Positions 59,781 to 64,000 of a stretch of 64,000 nucleotides of DNA are shown here, piece after piece. Position numbers and translations under genes: made by a program. Position 1 is the first letter of the stretch, and the number at the start of each line of letters is the position of its first letter. The stretch lies in the NCBI GenBank assembly GCA_963798855.1, contig CAWCUU010000002.1, forward strand, positions 992,001 through 1,056,000. The letters run 5' to 3'. Source of the DNA: CAWCUU01 sp963798855 (GTDB lineage Bacteria; Gemmatimonadota; Gemmatimonadetes; Longimicrobiales; RSA9). The notes beneath the pieces are model-generated. The model saw only the letters and a list, made by a program, of their open reading frames with translations, searched no databases and was not told the origin of the DNA.

Positions 59781-62516
59781 ATGCAGCGACGACAGCGGCA
59801 CGTGAACATCGGTGTGCTCCTTCTCGGGGTCGCTCTCGCCACCGCCCGTGGCGCGCGCGCACAGCAGCCCCCGGCCTCGGTCCACGGCGTTCCGCGCTTC
59901 ACGCTGGAGGACGAGCCTCTCGCGCTCGAAGGACCGGCCCGATCCGGGGAGTTTATCGCCGAGCTTGGCCGAAAGGCGGCCGTGCTCGGTGATGAGCAGG
60001 GCGGGCTCGAGGTGTGGGCGTGGCCGCTGAAGCTGGTCAGCGGACTGCACCTCTCCTTTCGCATCCCCGATTACGACGACCCGATCCCCGCCACGCAGGT
60101 CGCCCGACGCGTGGTCGTGCGCCCGGAGATGCAGACGATCGTTTACTCCCACGCGACATTCACGGTACGGGAGCACATCCTCGTCCCGCTCGACGAGCCG
60201 GGGGCCTTGCTGCTGTTGGAGGTCGAGACGGCGCGGCCGCTCGAGGTCCTGGTACAGATGCATGCGGACTTCGATCTCGCATGGCCGGGTAGCTTCGGGG
60301 GTCAGTACATGACCTGGGTGGCCGAGGAGCACCGCTTCCTGCTCTCCCAGGGAGGGGTCCAGAAGTACAACGGCTACGTCGGCTCGCCGTTCGCGGTCGG
60401 AGGGACATCGCACCCGGCGCACGACGCGCCGACGATCCCGTCACGATTCGAGCTCCACTTCGAGGCGGGCACCGCGACGCGCGAAATGATTCCGATCGTG
60501 GTCGCCGGCTGGGCGGGTCCGCGCGACAGCGCGGCCACGATCTACGATCGGCTGCTCACTCGGGCGCCGCGCTACTACCACGAGAAGGCGGCGCACTACC
60601 GCCGCCTGCGCGAGGACCGTCTTTCGATCCGGTCCCCCGACCCGGCGCTGGACGAGGCGCTGGAGTGGGCGAAGGTGAATCTGGATCAGCAGCTTGCCTG
60701 CAACCCGGATCTGGGCTGCGGCCTCGTCGCCGGATTCGGGAGCGCGGGCAGGGGCAACTACCGCCCTGGCTTCGGCTGGTACTTCGGCGGCGACGCGGCG
60801 ATCAACTCGATGGCCATGGATCAGCTGGGCGAGTTCGAGACGGTCCGCAAGGGACTGATCTTCAGCTCGATGTATCAGCGCGCGGATGGCAAGATCCCGC
60901 ACGAGATCTCGCACGCCGCCGGACGCCTGCCCTGGTTCGTCGAGTACCCCTACACGTTCTTCCACGGCGACACGACACCGTTCTGGATAACCGCCTGCTA
61001 CGAATACTGGCGGGCGTCCGGTGACGACGGCTTCATCCGAGAGATCTGGTCGAAGCTGGTGCGCGCCTTCGAATGGTCCGCGGCAACGGACGCCGACGGC
61101 GATGGGCTGATGGAGAATGCTTCTGCCGGCGCGGGAGCGATCGAGGTCGGCGGCCTCGGCGAGGGGCTGCACACCGATATCTATCTGGCGGGCGTTTGGG
61201 TCGCGGCCCTCCACGGCGTGGGAGAGTTGGCACGACTGATGGGAGACTCGACTCGTGCGCTGCGCGCCGACTCGATGCTTCAGCGGGCGCGTGCGTCCGT
61301 CGAGCGAGAGTTCTGGAATCCGATGGCCGGCATATACGCGTTCGCGCTGCTCGAGGGTGGAGGGACCTCGGCGCGGGGCAGCCGGCGCGCGCCCGGCCGA
61401 CCCGATCTCCGGGTGAACGACGCGCTCACCGTGTGGCCCAGCACCGCCCTGTCCTTCGGGCTGCTCGATCCGGTCCGCGCCGATCGGACTCTCGAGCGGA
61501 TCGCGTCGGCCGATATCACCACCGACTGGGGCACCCGGCTGCTGTCCGCCGAGCACCCGCTCTACGAGCCGCTTCACTACAACAACGGGGCGGTCTGGCC
61601 GTTCATGACCGGCTTCGCCGCGCTCGCGCACTACCGCTATCACCGGGGTTGGGCGGGCTTCGAGCTGATCCGCGACATTGCCAGAACGACGTTCGACTTC
61701 GCCCTGGGGCGCAACCCCGAGCTGATGTCGGGCGCCTACTACCGGACGCTCGATACCGCCGTGCCCGACCAGTACTTCGGCACCGCCATGATGGCCAATG
61801 CCATCACGAGAGGCTTGCTTGGACTGGAGGCGGATTCGCACACGTGCGAGGTGAAGGTGGCGCCGCACCTGCCGGCCCGCTGGGACTCCGTCGCCGTCCA
61901 CGGGTTCCGGACCGGGTGCGGCACGCTCGACGTACGGCTGCGTAGACGGCCCGGCAGCTATACGGTCGATGTCTCGCGCAGCGGGGGCGGAGAGCACGCC
62001 ATGCGCGTCACCGTCACCCCTGCCCTGCCGCTCGGCGCGGCGGCGCTGGCCGTACGCATCGGCCGGGTCGGGTCCCGGTCGATCGCCGGATCGGCGGCCG
62101 AACCGCGCCTCGAGCGCACCGCACACGACGTCCACGCCGATGTGGTTGTCGCGCTCGACTCGATCCGCCCCGATGCGAGCGTCATCTACGCGTATAGCGG
62201 CGGTGCCGAGGTGCTCGCGCCGGAGCCGGCCATCTCGGTCGGGGACCGCCCCCACGGTCTGCGCTTGCTGGATTTCCGTATGGACGGCGACGACTACGTC
62301 ATCGCCGTGGAGGGGTTGGCTGGTGAGGTGTACCCCCTGACGATCCGGTCCATCGGCTCGCTCGTTGGCGTACGGGGGGCCGAAATCGCGGCAGCTGCGA
62401 GCGACATCACGGTCCCGGTTGCACCCGGGCTCACGACCCTCCGCTTCGCCCTGCCGGCTTCCGTGGCGCGCTTCTCGGAGACCGAGATTCGCTTCCGGAT
62501 TCGCCCCTCGCCCTGA
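59781..62516 (+). CDS. secreted six-hairpin glycosidase (glycogen-debranching/GH63-like)
   Basis: This 911-residue protein has a signal peptide (IGVLLLGVALATARGARAQ), an N-terminal beta-sandwich, an alpha/alpha barrel of about residues 275-700, and a C-terminal beta region. Sequence marks are NYRPGFGWYFGGDAA, EYPYTFFHGDTTPFW, DGDGLMEN and LHYNNGAVWPFMTGF, in which acidic residues are candidates for catalysis. It resembles the amylo-1,6-glucosidase C-terminal domain and related GH families; exact substrate unknown. Confidence 0.8.
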   Translation: MQRRQRHVNIGVLLLGVALATARGARAQQPPASVHGVPRFTLEDEPLALEGPARSGEFIAELGRKAAVLGDEQGGLEVWAWPLKLVSGLHLSFRIPDYDDPIPATQVARRVVVRPEMQTIVYSHATFTVREHILVPLDEPGALLLLEVETARPLEVLVQMHADFDLAWPGSFGGQYMTWVAEEHRFLLSQGGVQKYNGYVGSPFAVGGTSHPAHDAPTIPSRFELHFEAGTATREMIPIVVAGWAGPRDSAATIYDRLLTRAPRYYHEKAAHYRRLREDRLSIRSPDPALDEALEWAKVNLDQQLACNPDLGCGLVAGFGSAGRGNYRPGFGWYFGGDAAINSMAMDQLGEFETVRKGLIFSSMYQRADGKIPHEISHAAGRLPWFVEYPYTFFHGDTTPFWITACYEYWRASGDDGFIREIWSKLVRAFEWSAATDADGDGLMENASAGAGAIEVGGLGEGLHTDIYLAGVWVAALHGVGELARLMGDSTRALRADSMLQRARASVEREFWNPMAGIYAFALLEGGGTSARGSRRAPGRPDLRVNDALTVWPSTALSFGLLDPVRADRTLERIASADITTDWGTRLLSAEHPLYEPLHYNNGAVWPFMTGFAALAHYRYHRGWAGFELIRDIARTTFDFALGRNPELMSGAYYRTLDTAVPDQYFGTAMMANAITRGLLGLEADSHTCEVKVAPHLPARWDSVAVHGFRTGCGTLDVRLRRRPGSYTVDVSRSGGGEHAMRVTVTPALPLGAAALAVRIGRVGSRSIAGSAAEPRLERTAHDVHADVVVALDSIRPDASVIYAYSGGAEVLAPEPAISVGDRPHGLRLLDFRMDGDDYVIAVEGLAGEVYPLTIRSIGSLVGVRGAEIAAAASDITVPVAPGLTTLRFALPASVARFSETEIRFRIRPSP

Positions 62517-62519
62517 CCC

Positions 62520-62984
62520 TCAGGAGCCGATCGGCCGGCCGTCGGGGGACAGCAGGTGCCACTCCCCACCGAATTGGGTCACCTTTTGACCATGTGGACC
62601 GCCGGCCCGGTCATCCAGGTAGCGGTACAGCGGATGCCCGGCGTACGTCACCTGACGCGTCCCGTCGGAGCGGATTATGGCGCCCAGCCGTCGACCGTCC
62701 AGAGACGCATCGGCGAGCGTCGGAGCGGAGGCCGCCACGAACGGAGGCCAGATCCGCGCGCAGTCGCTGTAGCAGCCGCTCTCGCCGTGCTGATCGCCGG
62801 TGAAGACGTACAGCGCTCGCCCGCGGTCGTCCGTCAGATACGCCCCGTACTGATCGCTGTGCGCAACCTTCAGGGCCGCCGCGACCTGCTGGATGGGCGG
62901 CAAGCGATTCGCTCCAGGCCCCGCCGCGGTCAGCAGCCCGACCAGCAACGCGCCCGGTAGAAGGACTACGATTCCAGGACTCAT
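62520..62984 (-). CDS. secreted repeat protein (PF03640/COG4315-like)
   Basis: This 154-residue protein has a signal peptide (VLLPGALLVGLLTAAG). The core holds two repeats: YLTDDRGRALYVFTGD with SGCYSDCARIWPPFVA, and VTYAGHPLYRYLDD with GEWHLLSPDG. Such 40-residue repeats are known in secreted proteins of unknown function. GGGAGG precedes the ATG. It lies 4 bases from the glycosidase gene on the other strand. Confidence 0.83.
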   Translation of the reverse strand: MSPGIVVLLPGALLVGLLTAAGPGANRLPPIQQVAAALKVAHSDQYGAYLTDDRGRALYVFTGDQHGESGCYSDCARIWPPFVAASAPTLADASLDGRRLGAIIRSDGTRQVTYAGHPLYRYLDDRAGGPHGQKVTQFGGEWHLLSPDGRPIGS

Positions 62985-63051
62985 GTCGCACCTCCCTCAC
63001 GGGCCGCGCGCCCCTTCCGCAAGAGCCGTGCGCCGGCGCGCCGGCCCTGCG

Positions 63052-63816
63052 TCAGCGGTCGCCCTGCAGAAGCCCCCCGAGGACCGCCCCGCCAATGCCG
63101 CCGACTCCCTTCTTCTCGCCGCGCTCGCTCACGCTCGCGGCGACGATCCGATCGGCGAGGCGTGAGAAGGGCAACGTCTGGAGATACACCCTGCCGGGCC
63201 CCGTGAGGTGGGCGAGGAACAGGCCCTCGCCGCCGAAGAGCGCATTGCGAAAGCCGCCGACGAACTGGATGTCGTAGTCCACGCTCGTTTCCAGGCCGAC
63301 GAGGCAGCCGGTATCGACGCGGAGCGTCTCGCCCGCGGCCAGGTCGCGACGCAGCACCGTCCCGCCCGCGTGCAGGAACGCCCGGCCGCTGCCCTCCAGC
63401 CTCTGCAGGATGAAGCCTTCGCCGCCGAAGAGGCCGGCGCCGAGCCGCTTCGTGAAGGCCACTTCGATCTCTATGCCGGCTGCCGCACACAGGAATGCAT
63501 CCTTCTGACAGATGAAGCGGCGGCCGACCTCATCGAGCTCGAGCGGGACGATCTTGCCGGGGTACGGCGCGGCGAACGCGACGCGGCGCTTTCCGCTGCC
63601 CGCGTTCAGGAAGGTAGTGATGAAGAAGCCCGACCCCGTCAGCATCCGCTTGAACCCGCGGAACATGCCGCCTCCGGTCGACGTCTGCATCTCGATGCCC
63701 TCCTGCATGTAGAGCATCGCGCCGACTTCCGCGCGCACACCTTCCTGCGGGTCCAGCTGGATCTCGACCGCCTGCAGCTCTTCGCCCAGGATCTCGAAGT
63801 CGATGATGTCGGCCAA
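63052..63816 (-). CDS. AIM24/TIGR00266 family protein
   Basis: This 254-residue protein has repeated beta-rich units: VEIQLDPQEGVRAEVGAMLYM, GFKRMLTGSGFF, GFILQRLEGSGRAFLHAGG and LFLAHLTGPGRVYLQTLP. It matches the AIM24 (TIGR00266) family. TTG 63816 follows AGGAG and gives the usual length, so upstream in-frame starts are less likely. Function is unknown; in mitochondria the AIM24 homologue affects inner-membrane organisation. Confidence 0.85.
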   Translation of the reverse strand: MADIIDFEILGEELQAVEIQLDPQEGVRAEVGAMLYMQEGIEMQTSTGGGMFRGFKRMLTGSGFFITTFLNAGSGKRRVAFAAPYPGKIVPLELDEVGRRFICQKDAFLCAAAGIEIEVAFTKRLGAGLFGGEGFILQRLEGSGRAFLHAGGTVLRRDLAAGETLRVDTGCLVGLETSVDYDIQFVGGFRNALFGGEGLFLAHLTGPGRVYLQTLPFSRLADRIVAASVSERGEKKGVGGIGGAVLGGLLQGDR

Positions 63817-63892
63817 AGTAGGCTCCTGATCGCGAGGACCGTCGATGTTCCAACACCCAAAGATGGTCCAGGTCCCGCCGGTTCGCACCCCC

Positions 63893-64000
63893 TTACGGGA
63901 GATGGCAGCGAATGCGCGACAGCGGCGCGATCGTATCCAGGCCCTGCTCGCTGGTCAGGTAGAAAGCCCCGCCGCCACCGTACCCCAAGCCCTCGCCCTG
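63893..64000 (-). CDS. C-terminus of a gene continuing past the window end
   Basis: On the minus strand a frame open from the window edge runs 35 residues to TAA (63893-63895). The end reads AFYLTSEQGLDTIAPLSRIRCHLP. No family can be assigned. Its first bases in the window are GGGCGA/GGGCTT-type repeats. Confidence 0.45.
   Translation of the reverse strand, partial: QGEGLGYGGGGAFYLTSEQGLDTIAPLSRIRCHLP

Noticed and set aside
1..64000. tRNA, rRNA, insertion sequence or prophage genes
   Set aside because: No cloverleaf-like segment, transposase, integrase or phage structural motif was seen by reading both strands, though a covariance search was not possible.

Overview
The window is GC-rich and densely packed, and comes from a diderm (Gram-negative-type) aerobic heterotroph. 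It has lipobox lipoproteins with their signal peptidase (lspA), an outer-membrane beta-barrel protein, a DUF5916 barrel protein, a caa3-type oxidase and a eukaryotic-like Ser/Thr kinase with kinesin-light-chain TPRs. That mix suggests Gemmatimonadota or a nearby phylum; this is an inference, because no rRNA or other phylogenetic marker except infC is present. Genes are chained by 4-base overlaps (ATGA, GTGA, TTGA, once CTGA), so most neighbours look translationally coupled.

Layout. 1-4393: caa3 oxidase operon ctaC(partial)-D-E-F-G. 4433-11523: two convergent blocks rich in amide-bond ligases (three ATP-grasp proteins, one GCS2 ligase), a gamma-glutamyl hydrolase and two alpha/beta esterases; the product is unknown. 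11549-13803: a duplicated membrane protein, ctaB and a ferredoxin. 13998-16751: a HipA-like kinase/DUF3037 pair, then an SDR and a creatininase on the other strand. 16846-26548: an eight-gene overlapping operon (FakA-DegV fusion, MscS channel, CrcB, DUF190, nitrilase, SDR, DUF4105, GH20). 26748-30540: barrel protein, Ser/Thr kinase, lipoprotein. 30724-36296: formate dehydrogenase operon. Its catalytic subunit is interrupted by an in-frame UGA that is very probably selenocysteine, followed by a SECIS-like hairpin with a GGUCU loop. 36368-44880: NTF2-like lipoprotein, PHP phosphatase, DUF5916 protein, lspA, YggX-like protein, PLP decarboxylase, epimerase. 44954-47846: phenylacetyl-CoA epoxygenase operon in the order paaA, paaD (DUF59 part), paaB, paaC, then a separate zinc-ribbon gene matching the tail of PaaD; it is preceded by a sigma-70-like promoter and an 18-bp palindrome. 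48048-55549: penicillin-binding protein, M1 peptidase with a probable CTG start, saccharopine-dehydrogenase-like protein, infC with an AUA or AUC start. 55550-64000: ECF sigma factor with a structured leader, OsmC, frameshifted M28 peptidase, lytic transglycosylase, six-hairpin glycosidase, small secreted protein, AIM24 family protein.

Functionally the window combines respiration (caa3 oxidase, heme O synthase, formate as electron donor), aromatic catabolism through phenylacetyl-CoA, cell-envelope enzymes, and a ligase island that may make an unknown peptide-like metabolite. The strongest non-routine signals are the selenocysteine formate dehydrogenase, the ligase island, the split PaaD with an unusual repeat and hairpin inside its operon, and several non-canonical start codons. 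I saw no tRNA, rRNA, CRISPR array, insertion sequence or prophage.
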